A DNA stretch of 64,000 bases, from contig JAEYOY010000045.1 in NCBI GenBank assembly GCA_023411215.1, positions 56,259-120,258 of the forward strand, written 5' to 3'. The number at the start of each line of letters is the position of its first letter. Positions within the stretch are counted from its first letter, which is position 1. A program made the position numbers and the translations under genes. Shown here piece after piece: positions 52,119 through 61,390 of this stretch. The stretch comes from Bacillota bacterium. GTDB lineage: Bacteria; Bacillota; Clostridia; Lachnospirales; Lachnospiraceae. Below the pieces are notes generated by a model. The model saw nothing but the letters and a program-made list of their open reading frames with translations, did not search any database and had not been told where the DNA came from.

Positions 52119-53966
52119 CTACTCGTTTAGCTTAAATATTTTTATGCTCTGTTCCAGTGAATTTGACATACTCCTTAGCTCAGAGGCTTTTTCTGCTATC
52201 ATCCCAATGGTTTCGTTTAACTCCGTCGCAGATGCTGTAGTTTCTTCTGTGCTTGCCGCATTTTCTTCACTTATTGCTGACAAGGACTCGATTGTATCTA
52301 ACAGTGTCTTTCTTTGAGAATCCAATATCATAATCTTGTCATAAATACTTTCAATGCTACTGCCAGACTCATCTACTCCGTTTCTTACAACTTCAAATTG
52401 ACTTCTCGTATCATCCAGCTTACTCTTTTGGTCATTGATGATTTCTTTAACACTCCCAACGATCTCAAGAGATTTTTTAGATTCCTCCAGCAATTTATCT
52501 AGGATATCTTCTATTTCTTTCGCCGATCTGCCGGATCGATCTGCCAAATCTTTTATTTCACCAGCCACAACCCCAAAGCCCTTACCTTGTTCTCCTGCCC
52601 TTGCAGCTTCGATGGATGCATTTAAACTCAGTAGATTTGTCCTTTTTGCGATATCAGAGATTACATTCAGAGCTTTCTGAATCTCTTCCGCTGCCAAATT
52701 GGTTTCTTCGGTCTGGCGTACTATCTTTTCAATCGCCCTCATTGTATTATTGGCCGACTTTTCCAATTTGTCAGCGATTACATCAGCCTGCTGGCTAGCT
52801 ATACTAATATCTTCCGATCTTGACTTCAGTACATTTACAGCATCCGAAATATTACTGATTTCATTCCCTACTTCAATAATGCTATAATTTGCATTCTGTG
52901 TATCCTCCGCTTGGGACAAGGCACCCTTCGATATATCATCCATAGCTTTCACAACATCATCTACGGTTAATCTGGTCTTTTTCGTGCTTTGATCTAATTC
53001 GTCAGCATAGCTGCTCAATATCACAATTGATTGCGTAATTTTATTTAGCATTTCTTTGACATCATCTCTTAATCTTTTCATGGAGATACCAAGCTGTCCT
53101 ATTTCATCTTTTCGATGTAAAAGCTTATGATTTATCTCAATCGTCAGATCTCCGTCAGCGATAACCTGTAATGTCTCCGATGCCTCATGAATATAGTTCG
53201 CTATTCTTCTTAATATCATGAATAACCCTAAACTGGCTATAGCCGTTATAATTACTTCAAATATCATCAGCTTATAAACTGTTTTTGTCACAATATTATC
53301 AATCAATTCACTGTCTTTTGCTACACATATGACGCCTAACACAGTATTCTCATTGATAATTGGTATGTAGTAAGCATAATGAGAATGTCCCTCTTCAATA
53401 AGCTGTTCGCTAAAATATTCACCAGATTGCTCTATAACTTTTCTTTTTACTTCATCTACCAATTTTGTGCCGACTGCTCTCCCATTAATGGCATGTTCGA
53501 AGGAGGTTGCTATTCTCTCATCACCCCAGTAAATACTGATGTCTATTCCTGTTTCTTCATGCAGTGTTTCCATTATAGTCATCCCATTTAAATTCTCTAC
53601 CGTTGCGGAGCTTACCGCATCCGTTACTTCCTCGGTAGCAGAGCTTGTAGCATCGAAAACCTGCTTCTTATTTTCTATAGAAGCATCAATTCCTAATTCT
53701 GTGTCCTCTTTTAATTTTTCGAAATTTCCCTGATACAATACATAATACGCATTCTTAAGTGTATAAGCGGTATTCCTAAGCGATTCTTTCTCTCTTTCTT
53801 TAATACTGTTCCCTGTATTGATTGATGAAAATGTTATTATAATTACTCCCAATGCTAGTAACATGCCAATCGCTACAAAAGTAAGTCTTACAGCTATACT
53901 AATATTCTTCTTTTCCGTCACAGTAGTATCGTCTTTTTTTTGTGTCAATCTTAAGAGCTTTATCAT
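52119..53966 (-). CDS. Methyl-accepting chemotaxis protein
   Basis: 615 aa from the ATG at 53966 (GGGGA upstream). TM1 about residues 24-46, extracytoplasmic sensor to about residue 223 (with a DGxxIDISIYW-type stretch), TM2 about 225-248, HAMP, and a C-terminal signalling domain with the conserved hairpin tip LNASIEAARAGEQGKGFGVV. Ligand unknown. No flagellar or che genes are in view. Ends at its own terminator and stands alone. Confidence 0.93.
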   Translation of the reverse strand: MIKLLRLTQKKDDTTVTEKKNISIAVRLTFVAIGMLLALGVIIITFSSINTGNSIKEREKESLRNTAYTLKNAYYVLYQGNFEKLKEDTELGIDASIENKKQVFDATSSATEEVTDAVSSATVENLNGMTIMETLHEETGIDISIYWGDERIATSFEHAINGRAVGTKLVDEVKRKVIEQSGEYFSEQLIEEGHSHYAYYIPIINENTVLGVICVAKDSELIDNIVTKTVYKLMIFEVIITAIASLGLFMILRRIANYIHEASETLQVIADGDLTIEINHKLLHRKDEIGQLGISMKRLRDDVKEMLNKITQSIVILSSYADELDQSTKKTRLTVDDVVKAMDDISKGALSQAEDTQNANYSIIEVGNEISNISDAVNVLKSRSEDISIASQQADVIADKLEKSANNTMRAIEKIVRQTEETNLAAEEIQKALNVISDIAKRTNLLSLNASIEAARAGEQGKGFGVVAGEIKDLADRSGRSAKEIEDILDKLLEESKKSLEIVGSVKEIINDQKSKLDDTRSQFEVVRNGVDESGSSIESIYDKIMILDSQRKTLLDTIESLSAISEENAASTEETTASATELNETIGMIAEKASELRSMSNSLEQSIKIFKLNE

Positions 53967-54138
53967 TATTATCCCCATTTCTGTATTGCTTTTCGTATCT
54001 TCTGTAAGTCGAATCTTAAATAATTTTATTCCTTTCTCGGGTTCTATTCAATAGAACAATTGTTACTCAAACTAAAAAGTCCATGAAGACAAAATTCCAT
54101 GAAATCAACTGTATTTACAGACGCTTGTTTCTATAACC

Positions 54139-55077
54139 TTATATTTTAATTCCACTGTATACACTTTTTATTTTCTTGACCAAATCCTTCGGGACTCTTT
54201 CATCCCGAATTATCACATCAAATATACCATAGCTTGATAAATAGTACATGTCCTTATCCCTGTGGTGAACAATCATTAAGCTTAGGGCCTTCTGAAACCA
54301 TTCAATTCCATCTTCCTCCCATCCATGTTGATAATGAGCATATGCCAAATAGAATAACGTATGGTGTAAACATGTATGGTAACACATTTCGTTCTGATAT
54401 TGGACCAGTTTAAGCGATTCCTCAATTACCTGATCCAATTCACCGGCCAGATAGTGCATTGTGATTATATTAATCTTTACCGCTACAATCACCTGTACAT
54501 ATTTCGCAATTTTTTCTTTTCCTTTTATTGTTTCATTGGCAAGCATAACAATCGCTCTTGTACTCTTAATATCACGTGCCATTTGATAACAGGTTGATAA
54601 TAAAACATAATAAAAGGCAAGACAAACATCGTATAATCTCTTTTGTTCCATTTTTGTAATGATCTTTTGAATGGAGGGTATTGAATTAACAAAATCCTCT
54701 TTTCCCAGAACCTGAACCATAAGATAATTAAGCTCAATTTCATATATCCATGGTTCTTTACCAAAGTCCGGTATTTGCCTGGCCTCTTCGGATATTTCCA
54801 CCAAAGACACTAAATCATTTTCTCTTCTTGATTTGTAAAACATTTCTATGTAATAGCAAATCTGAACGGGATTTTTGCAATCAAGGTATATGTGGTATTT
54901 AAACAAATCGACACCCATTTTATCACCTAATAGCCTCGTAATTTCAGACGATGGAGTTCTCTCTCCTTTTTCAATCATATAGAGATATTTGTCAGAGCAT
55001 ATATTGTCTGACAAAGCTTTGCGGCTCATATGCAGCATATTACGATGTTCCTTTATTACATTACCAATATGGTTCAT
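54139..55077 (-). CDS. XRE-type HTH regulator with TPR-like C-terminus
   Basis: 312 aa. HTH at residues 5-60 (VIKEHRNMLHMSRKALSD, then YLYMIEKGERTPSSEITRLL), followed by a helical repeat region typical of the RNPP/Rgg-like class, which bind small peptides. Divergent from a LUD-domain gene with about 155 bp between, so it may control that gene. Start has GGAGAAGAATA. Confidence 0.8.
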   Translation of the reverse strand: MNHIGNVIKEHRNMLHMSRKALSDNICSDKYLYMIEKGERTPSSEITRLLGDKMGVDLFKYHIYLDCKNPVQICYYIEMFYKSRRENDLVSLVEISEEARQIPDFGKEPWIYEIELNYLMVQVLGKEDFVNSIPSIQKIITKMEQKRLYDVCLAFYYVLLSTCYQMARDIKSTRAIVMLANETIKGKEKIAKYVQVIVAVKINIITMHYLAGELDQVIEESLKLVQYQNEMCYHTCLHHTLFYLAYAHYQHGWEEDGIEWFQKALSLMIVHHRDKDMYYLSSYGIFDVIIRDERVPKDLVKKIKSVYSGIKI

Positions 55078-55232
55078 TATTCTTCTCCGATTTTAACTTT
55101 AGTAATACACTTTCAAATAATAACATGTCAAATAACATATTTCAATGTAAAAGGGGTAAGCTCTTTAAAGGTTTCATAGTCTTTTACATTTTCGACAAAG
55201 CATGTTATTATAAAAATTCAAAGGAGGCTATC

Positions 55233-55850
55233 ATGAAGCAGCAAATATCGAACTTAATCCATAATCTTAATAAGAATAATATGTCTGGCTTTTTTGTTAA
55301 TACACGCGAAGAATTACTTCTTCTCATAGAAAATTTAATACCCCTTCGGTCTTCTGTCGGATGCGGTGATTCAGTCACTCTGGAAGAAGCAGGAGTATAC
55401 CAATTTCTAAGAGATGGTGATTACACTTTTTACGATAAATTTGCGCCTGGACTCTCAAAAGAACAAAAACGAAGGATATACCTGGACAATTTTGGGGCTG
55501 ATACGTTTATCACCAGTGCAAATGCTGTAACTATGGATGGTGCAATCTTTAATATCGACGGAAACGGCAGCCGGGTAGCACCTATGTTATATGGTCCTAA
55601 TCAGGTATTAATTGTGATCGGAATCAATAAAATAACGAATGATGTGAATTCTGCAATTAATAGAGCAAGACAGATCGCTGCTCCCCTCGATGCAAAACGG
55701 TTAGGAAAGAACACTCCCTGCACTTCTTTACATCGATGCATTGACTGTAAGCACAGGGAGAGGATCTGTAATGACTTCGTGTTTATTACGGGACAGTTTG
55801 TAAAAGACAGAATCAAAGTTATTATTATCAACGAGAGCCTTGGATTTTAA
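55233..55850 (+). CDS. LUD-domain protein (LutC/YkgG-like)
   Basis: 205 aa from the ATG at 55233 with AAAGGAGGCTATC; the open frame extends left but without a site. LUD fold: SVGCGDSVTLEEAGV, FITSANAVTMDGAIFNIDGNGSRVA, and the cysteine-rich NTPCTSLHRCIDC followed by ERICN. Related proteins in LutABC oxidise lactate; stand-alone clostridial copies have no proven role. Divergent from the XRE-TPR regulator. Confidence 0.85.
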   Translation: MKQQISNLIHNLNKNNMSGFFVNTREELLLLIENLIPLRSSVGCGDSVTLEEAGVYQFLRDGDYTFYDKFAPGLSKEQKRRIYLDNFGADTFITSANAVTMDGAIFNIDGNGSRVAPMLYGPNQVLIVIGINKITNDVNSAINRARQIAAPLDAKRLGKNTPCTSLHRCIDCKHRERICNDFVFITGQFVKDRIKVIIINESLGF

Positions 55851-55950
55851 TTGTACAGTCACCGGTACTTGAAACGAAAGGGATTGAATTAGGAGCATAG
55901 TGTACCTTACTCCCCTGTAGAATCATATATTAAGATTAAGAGAAGGTTTT

Positions 55951-56103
55951 ATGAGGTGTACTGCTCTTGCATTGCAATCAATGCAAGAGGAGAGCTTCTT
56001 TGGGAGGACCCTGGACTATTCTCATCCGATTGAGACTGGACTTGTTGTGCTTCCCAAATATCATCAATGGTATAGTCTTGTTACTAGCAAAAACACACCG
56101 TAG
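55951..56103 (+). pseudogene. Remnant of a choloylglycine-hydrolase family gene (N-terminus only)
   Basis: 50 codons from ATG, ending in TAG at 56101, in the gap after the LUD gene. The translation MRCTALALQSMQEESFFGRT continues LDYSHPIETGLVVLPKYH, which matches the start of linear amide C-N hydrolases (bile salt hydrolase/penicillin V acylase), including the nucleophile Cys near the start and the FGRTxDxxHP motif. Full-length members are about 315-330 aa, so about 85% of the gene is gone. The 3' end overlaps a terminator of the convergent operon, suggesting an insertion or deletion joined them. Confidence 0.7.
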
Positions 56104-56146
56104 AGAGCTTCAAGTCCAACATGACTTAAAAGCAATCTCCACGGTG
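56089..56146 (-). terminator. Terminator of the glycuronide operon
   Basis: CACCGT-GAGA / TCTC-ACGGTG arms with a loop of about 30 nt, followed on the minus strand by TGTTTTTG. It lies 51 nt past the hydroxypyruvate-isomerase-like gene stop. Confidence 0.65.
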
Positions 56147-56197
56147 CAAAATACCTGCTGTTTTTGAATGTATAATGGTTCAATAAATTAAGTCTTC

Positions 56198-56983
56198 TTA
56201 TTCTGAAAAAATAGCTTTAACAGCAACCTCCGTCGTTGTTAACGGGAAGAGCTCATAACCCACAATCCCACTATATCCGTTTTGCTCCAAGCAAGCATAC
56301 ACGTTGGGATAATGAATCTCCCCTGTTCCGGGTTCGTGACGTCCAGGCGCATCCGCTACGTGAACATGACCAATCTGATCAATATAGCTACGGATCGTAT
56401 CACAAATACTGCCCTCATTCAGCTGCATATGATATACGTCGTACAAAACCTTTAGCATCGGTGATGCGATCAATCGCGTCATTTCTGCCGCCATCTGCGT
56501 ATAAACCAAATAGTTGCCCACGTGATCGGTTTTTATATTCAGAGGCTCTAAATTCATAAGGATACCGCTGTCTTCAGCAATTTTGGCGCATTCGATCAGT
56601 GTACCATACATGGAGCATAGCTTTACCGTGTCAGACAATTCCCTGTAATCGTGTATCACCAATCCGCCAACTCCTAGTGCGTTAGAGTGAATTGTAACAG
56701 AATATGCGCCGACATACTTTGCTGCTTCTACCGATCGACGCAGTGCTTCTAAGTACTCCTTTTTCTGCTCTGGATCGATGAGGGAATAGTCGGCATCACC
56801 ATTGAACCCACTGATACCGATATTTGCTTCCTGAGCCGCCTTTTTCACAGCGTCCAGATCCTTATTTCTCCATTCCCAAAACTCAACAAAATCAAAGCCA
56901 TCCTTTTTTGCAGCCTGAAAGCGTTCTAAAAATGGTATTTCTCCATACATTGCTTCTATACAAGCACTTCGTTTCAGCTTCAT
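56198..56983 (-). CDS. Hydroxypyruvate isomerase-like TIM barrel
   Basis: 261 aa from the ATG at 56983 (AAGGGTG upstream; an earlier GTG lies inside that site). AP-endonuclease-2 fold: LEPLNIKTDHVGNY (metal Glu), VLYDVYHMQLNEG (Asp/His), GHVHVADAPGRHEPGTGEI (His and the Hyi signature), and GYELFP at the end. Hyi interconverts hydroxypyruvate and tartronate semialdehyde; related members are sugar isomerases. 11 nt after the second TIM barrel. Confidence 0.82.
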   Translation of the reverse strand: MKLKRSACIEAMYGEIPFLERFQAAKKDGFDFVEFWEWRNKDLDAVKKAAQEANIGISGFNGDADYSLIDPEQKKEYLEALRRSVEAAKYVGAYSVTIHSNALGVGGLVIHDYRELSDTVKLCSMYGTLIECAKIAEDSGILMNLEPLNIKTDHVGNYLVYTQMAAEMTRLIASPMLKVLYDVYHMQLNEGSICDTIRSYIDQIGHVHVADAPGRHEPGTGEIHYPNVYACLEQNGYSGIVGYELFPLTTTEVAVKAIFSE

Positions 56984-56994
56984 ATCGTTCACCC

Positions 56995-57840
56995 TTATTC
57001 CTTAACCGTCCAAAATTGGCTAAGTGCCTTTATAGATTTTTCCTTTGCCACGCGGATGTTCTGTGCAGGTGTCATTTGATAGTACTCCGGTCTAAATAGC
57101 TCCACGGATGCCATTTCACTATATCCCTTCTCCTTCAAAAGACCGAAGATTGCGTTCAGATCAACTACGCCGTCCCCCGGCCAAAGACGATGCACGTCGC
57201 GTAATGCACCGATCGGAAGATCTTCCGAATCGTCGATATGAAGAATGAACAGCTTTTCAAGCTTCATCCGTTCCAAATCCTCCATTCTAGAACCCATTGC
57301 ATGGAAGTGGAAGCAATCAAGAACAATTCCGACATTCTCCATATCTGCTTGTTCTACGATGTTATACGCCTGTCCGAACGTATTGATACAAAGGTTAGGA
57401 TATCCGACGAATTCCAATGCCAACTTCATCGGCCAGCCGTTTCTCTGGGCTCGCGCATCGATCTCATGAATGGCCTTAATGGAATCCTCACGGATTTCGG
57501 TAATCGTTTTATTACCAACGTCCGGAGTCGGAACGATGACAACGCGGTCACAGCCGATCTCGCGTCCGACTTCGCAGAACAAGTCCAGTCCGCTCATCAG
57601 CGTTTCCCAATCCTCAGGTGTGCGAAAATTGATCCACTCCAATGCATTGAAAGCAAAGGGTTTAAGGTGATTATTCTTAAAGAATTCTTTCAGATCGTTG
57701 ATGCTATGGTTTGTCAAGTATTCGCGTAGCTTATCCAAGCGAATTTCAATCAGATCATAACCGTTACGTTCGCATTCCATCAGATCCTGTTGCAGGTCTG
57801 AGCAACCCATGCTGGTTGCTTCGTTAAAACATAATTTCAT
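56995..57840 (-). CDS. Sugar isomerase/epimerase TIM barrel (IolI/IolE-like)
   Basis: 281 aa. Same superfamily as the next gene but diverged: LALEFVGYP (Glu), IVLDCFHFHAMG (Asp/His), LFILHIDD (His), and ASVELFRPEYY (Glu). Probably an isomerase or dehydratase on an inositol- or uronate-derived ketose. Ribosome site GAAGGAGTAATACAG. Second-to-last in the operon. Confidence 0.8.
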   Translation of the reverse strand: MKLCFNEATSMGCSDLQQDLMECERNGYDLIEIRLDKLREYLTNHSINDLKEFFKNNHLKPFAFNALEWINFRTPEDWETLMSGLDLFCEVGREIGCDRVVIVPTPDVGNKTITEIREDSIKAIHEIDARAQRNGWPMKLALEFVGYPNLCINTFGQAYNIVEQADMENVGIVLDCFHFHAMGSRMEDLERMKLEKLFILHIDDSEDLPIGALRDVHRLWPGDGVVDLNAIFGLLKEKGYSEMASVELFRPEYYQMTPAQNIRVAKEKSIKALSQFWTVKE

Positions 57841-57876
57841 CTGTATTACTCCTTCTTTAATTTTATTATTTGATTC

Positions 57877-58671
57877 TTATAAAAGTACTTTTCCCTGATA
57901 GTGCGGTTGCTCTTCAATCTGTAAAATCTTACTAACTGTTGGCGCAATATCCAATATATGCCACCCTTCCTTCTCGCAATTCTTTTCGAACATACTGCCG
58001 ACACAAAAGATTGGGATTGTCATAACAAGTGGATTGTTTGGATCATTATGCTTTTTATCAAAGCCGCCATGATCGGCAAGCACGATCATCTGTTGATCGG
58101 GCTGCAAGGACTCGTATAGCATTTCGAGGCAATCCCCGGCACAGTGCAAGGCTTCCAGATAAGAATCGCTCATCCAACCATCATTATGACCGATCACGTC
58201 CGCCATCTCAAAATAGTAGAAAACGAAATCATATGTATCCGAACGAATGATCTTGGCCGAACGCTCTGCCCAATCACGTTCAAAACGCAAGGCATCGTCA
58301 GAAGGACGTTCCTTTACGTCTCCGCGTTGAAAATCAAGTCGATCAATGCTATCCGAACGTCCTAAAAATCGCAGTGGCTCCCAAGTGATTAGCATTGCCG
58401 TCTTACCGCCTGCATCGTGTACTGTTTCCAAAATACCCTCATATGGCTTCGGATAAGGATGCCAATCATTATCGTAATTTTCATGGTGTAGCTGATCCAC
58501 GCCCGTGAACAATGAGATGTGAGCGGGTAATGTGATGGGTCTCGTAATGGTTTGCGCTGTAAGACAGTAAGTGCTTTCTTGCTTTAGGCGTTCAAAGAAC
58601 GGATGTCCGCAAGCCACCATACCATCGGGACGCATACCATCCACTAGTGCTACAATAACCTTGTTCTTCAT
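57877..58671 (-). CDS. Alkaline-phosphatase-superfamily phosphodiesterase-like protein
   Basis: 264 aa. ALVDGMRPD at the start (metal Asp), TLPAHISLF with the nucleophile Thr, EMADVIGHNDG (Asp/His) and ADHGGF (Asp/His) near the end are the two-metal ligands of type I phosphodiesterase/nucleotide pyrophosphatase proteins. No signal peptide, so it acts in the cytoplasm. A role in removing a phosphodiester from an imported glycuronide is possible but inferred. Confidence 0.75.
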   Translation of the reverse strand: MKNKVIVALVDGMRPDGMVACGHPFFERLKQESTYCLTAQTITRPITLPAHISLFTGVDQLHHENYDNDWHPYPKPYEGILETVHDAGGKTAMLITWEPLRFLGRSDSIDRLDFQRGDVKERPSDDALRFERDWAERSAKIIRSDTYDFVFYYFEMADVIGHNDGWMSDSYLEALHCAGDCLEMLYESLQPDQQMIVLADHGGFDKKHNDPNNPLVMTIPIFCVGSMFEKNCEKEGWHILDIAPTVSKILQIEEQPHYQGKVLL

Positions 58672-58699
58672 GTCAACCTCCTATATTCTTCAGAAAGGC

Positions 58700-60475
58700 T
58701 CAATGGTTATCTTTTTCGAACTTACTCCAACGTTCTTTTAAATACCACGCTGCCATTTTTGGCTTACGATCCCGTGTAAACACACCCTTCTTATTTCCCT
58801 GCACTCGTTTAACGGATTCAGCCGTAGCAAAATCGGCAAAGTTCCAAACGTGTTCGCCACAAATATACGGCTTTTCATCTAATACATCGCAATATGTCTT
58901 CAGTATATCGCGCTGGAATTCTTCGGAAAACATTAATGACGTTGAATCATGCAAACCAGCGACCGCATCTGCCCCAAACTCACCAAGCATGATTGGCATT
59001 TCCGGATAACGGGCATGGTAGCGATCCAGTTCATCCGACAAGATCGCCCGTGCCGCTGGAAGATTTCCCTCTTCGCTGTACCATCCGTAATAACGGTTCA
59101 ACATCAGCACGTCGCACAAAGGTGCAACCTCACAGGTCTCTACTGTGGCCTCACTATGTGTAACAAAGGTAACAGGACGATGCTGAGGATCGAGCTCACG
59201 CACCAACGAAAACAACGGTGCAAAGTAATCATAAGCGCCCTTTTCCTCACTTGCAGGCTCATTTGCGATGCTCCACATAATCACGCAAGGATGATTTCGA
59301 TCACGTTCGATCAGATCCTGAAGAACGTCACGATGGTGCTGTTGCGTTTGCAGTGTCGTCCAAGTCGGAGATGCAACATCGATCTTCATACCCGTTGCTG
59401 TAAAAGTCGTATGCATACCGACCGCAGGGGTTTCATCGATGACCAGAATACCCATCTGATCGCACAGACGCATCATTTCTTCACTGTACGGATAATGACT
59501 GGTGCGGAAGGAATTGCTACCCATCCATTGCATTAATGCCAAGTCCTTGACGTTGTAGGCCTCCGAAATGCCACGTCCCAATACGGGCGTATCCTCGTGC
59601 TTACCGAAGCCCTTCAGATAAATGCGCTCGCCGTTCAGGTACAGTCCGCCGTCATGAACGCTTACTTCACGGAAACCGAACCATTCGCTGTATTCGTCTG
59701 TACTGCCGTCTTCAGCATGAAATAAAACATGTAGTCGATATAGCTTTGGCGTTTTTGGCGACCACGGCGTAATGCTCCTAATCCTTCCTTCGCCCGTAGC
59801 GCCGTTTCCAGTCCAAATAATCGTTTCATCCTCCAGGACCTGTACTTCGAAGCTTCCCGTATCAGTCGCCCGTACCGCATAGGTAAAGGTCCCGTCCGGT
59901 AGACCGTTGATTGAAATGCTGTTCAGATAGGTTTTCGGCACGGCGTAGAGCTGAACGGGCCGCATAATTCCACTGTAATTAAAATAATCAAAATTAGGGA
60001 AGTTCAGCATCTGCTTCTCCATTCCGGGGAAGGTACGTTCTTGTAGCGTTCCGCACGGCAGAGTGCTGTGATCGACAATATTGTTGACAATTACCGTCAG
60101 TCGGTTTGCGTAAGCTTGCACCTGCTCGGACACATCGAAATAGAATGGAAGAAAACCGCCTTTATGTTGGCCCAGCAACTCACCGTTGAGCCAGACTTCT
60201 GCTGTATGCGTAACGCTGCCAAAGTGCAGTAACAAACGCCCGCTGCACAGGACCTGTGAAACATCAAAATACCGCTCATAAACGACACTCCCGACGTGAT
60301 CTCTGATTTCACGCCCCTCATAAATGTCGTTATATGCACTTGGGACAGGTATCTGTCGTCCGCCCCGCAGAGAGTTTTTCGGATCATATGTTTCATAAGA
60401 GCCGATTAGAGCAAACGACCAGATGCCGTCGAGAGAAACTTTAGTTCGCGTTGTAGTATTTTCCGGATATAACAT
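58700..60475 (-). CDS. uidA: Beta-glucuronidase (GH2)
   Basis: 591 aa from the ATG at 60475 (GAAGGAGACAATT; an in-frame ATG at 60490 has no site). Jelly-roll, Ig-like and TIM-barrel domains in order. Acid/base Glu in SIANEPASEE, nucleophile Glu in LGEFGADAVAGLH, and near the end GNKKGVFTRDRKPK carrying the Asn-x-Lys uronate-recognition motif that separates glucuronidases from galactosidases. E. coli UidA is 603 aa. Cytoplasmic. Works with the GH4 enzyme and the isomerases in the same operon. Confidence 0.93.
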   Translation of the reverse strand: MLYPENTTTRTKVSLDGIWSFALIGSYETYDPKNSLRGGRQIPVPSAYNDIYEGREIRDHVGSVVYERYFDVSQVLCSGRLLLHFGSVTHTAEVWLNGELLGQHKGGFLPFYFDVSEQVQAYANRLTVIVNNIVDHSTLPCGTLQERTFPGMEKQMLNFPNFDYFNYSGIMRPVQLYAVPKTYLNSISINGLPDGTFTYAVRATDTGSFEVQVLEDETIIWTGNGATGEGRIRSITPWSPKTPKLYRLHVLFHAEDGSTDEYSEWFGFREVSVHDGGLYLNGERIYLKGFGKHEDTPVLGRGISEAYNVKDLALMQWMGSNSFRTSHYPYSEEMMRLCDQMGILVIDETPAVGMHTTFTATGMKIDVASPTWTTLQTQQHHRDVLQDLIERDRNHPCVIMWSIANEPASEEKGAYDYFAPLFSLVRELDPQHRPVTFVTHSEATVETCEVAPLCDVLMLNRYYGWYSEEGNLPAARAILSDELDRYHARYPEMPIMLGEFGADAVAGLHDSTSLMFSEEFQRDILKTYCDVLDEKPYICGEHVWNFADFATAESVKRVQGNKKGVFTRDRKPKMAAWYLKERWSKFEKDNH

Positions 60476-60504
60476 AATTGTCTCCTTCATTAATATTTAC
60501 TCAA

Positions 60505-61362
60505 TTAGTCTATCTTTAAACCATCATAAGCTACCGTTACAGGAAGCTTAGAATGCGTATCAAACCAAGCTTGCATATCATCATGTGTGAAATCGTGCTT
60601 GTGGTTGATGTGCGTAGCAAAAATGTGCGTATCGTTACGGATAATAGCTTCATCCAGCAGTATATCCAACATCTGTACAAACGCTTTGCAATTCAAATGT
60701 GACTCAGCAGATCGATCAGTGAGAGATCCCCATGTCGCCTCTAATACAAGGCTGTCCACCTTACTTCCGTTCAGTGTACGCAGTGTTTCCGGAGGGTAGA
60801 AGCCGGTATCGCAGGCGTAAAGAAGTTTTCGTCCGTTCTTCTCAAACAAATAATTGATTGCAGTCTCCTGCTTTGAAATGCGATGTGTCGTATCGACTGC
60901 TATGATTCGGTACCCGCCTGCTTCGAACGGAGTATTCGTTTTAACAGGATGTAAGCGAAGCAAACCCTTATCAAAATCGATTGCAGCATCCAAATAACCG
61001 TATTTTCTTCCCAATGCTTCGCGCATATCCACCGTCATCTCATAGGCCCCTTCGGAAAGATAAATATCAACAGGGATATCGGGACGCGTTTTGGACATGT
61101 GTAGCATTCCTGCGTTAGATGGACAGAAATGATCTTCATGTGTATGTGTAACAAAAATATTCTCAAGGTTTGTTAGGTTCAAACGCTGCTTCATGCAGGC
61201 CGCAACGAAATCAGGGCCGCAATCGATTAAATTCTTTTCATCTAATAAAAACATGCTTCGCAGGCGCATATGCTCCGGATTCTGTCTAGCCTCTTCGCAG
61301 AGCTTGCAGGAGCAAAGGGGACCGGGGAGTGCATCCGCTGCGGCGGTTCCGAGAAATTGCAT
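60505..61362 (-). CDS. Metallo-beta-lactamase-fold hydrolase, PhnP-like
   Basis: 285 aa from the ATG at 61362 (AGGAGG 7 nt upstream); an open frame to 61446 would overlap the GH4 gene and has no site. N-terminal zinc-knuckle-like CSCKLC, then metal-binding THTHEDHF near residue 78, VDTTHR and YACDTGF. The N-terminal Cys cluster and fold resemble PhnP, a phosphodiesterase on cyclic ribose phosphate. Together with the alkaline-phosphatase-like gene this gives the operon two phosphodiesterase-type proteins. Confidence 0.78.
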   Translation of the reverse strand: MQFLGTAAADALPGPLCSCKLCEEARQNPEHMRLRSMFLLDEKNLIDCGPDFVAACMKQRLNLTNLENIFVTHTHEDHFCPSNAGMLHMSKTRPDIPVDIYLSEGAYEMTVDMREALGRKYGYLDAAIDFDKGLLRLHPVKTNTPFEAGGYRIIAVDTTHRISKQETAINYLFEKNGRKLLYACDTGFYPPETLRTLNGSKVDSLVLEATWGSLTDRSAESHLNCKAFVQMLDILLDEAIIRNDTHIFATHINHKHDFTHDDMQAWFDTHSKLPVTVAYDGLKID

Positions 61363-61390
61363 ATAGTTTCCTCCTAAATTAATAAAATAT

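Noticed and set aside
54951..55232. Upstream extension of the LUD protein
   Set aside because: Overlaps the divergent XRE gene start and promoter; the ATG at 55233 has a perfect ribosome site.
55964..55989. 11-bp hairpin CTCTTGCATTG / CAATGCAAGAG as a terminator of the LUD gene
   Set aside because: It lies inside the coding part of the choloylglycine-hydrolase remnant and has no T-run.
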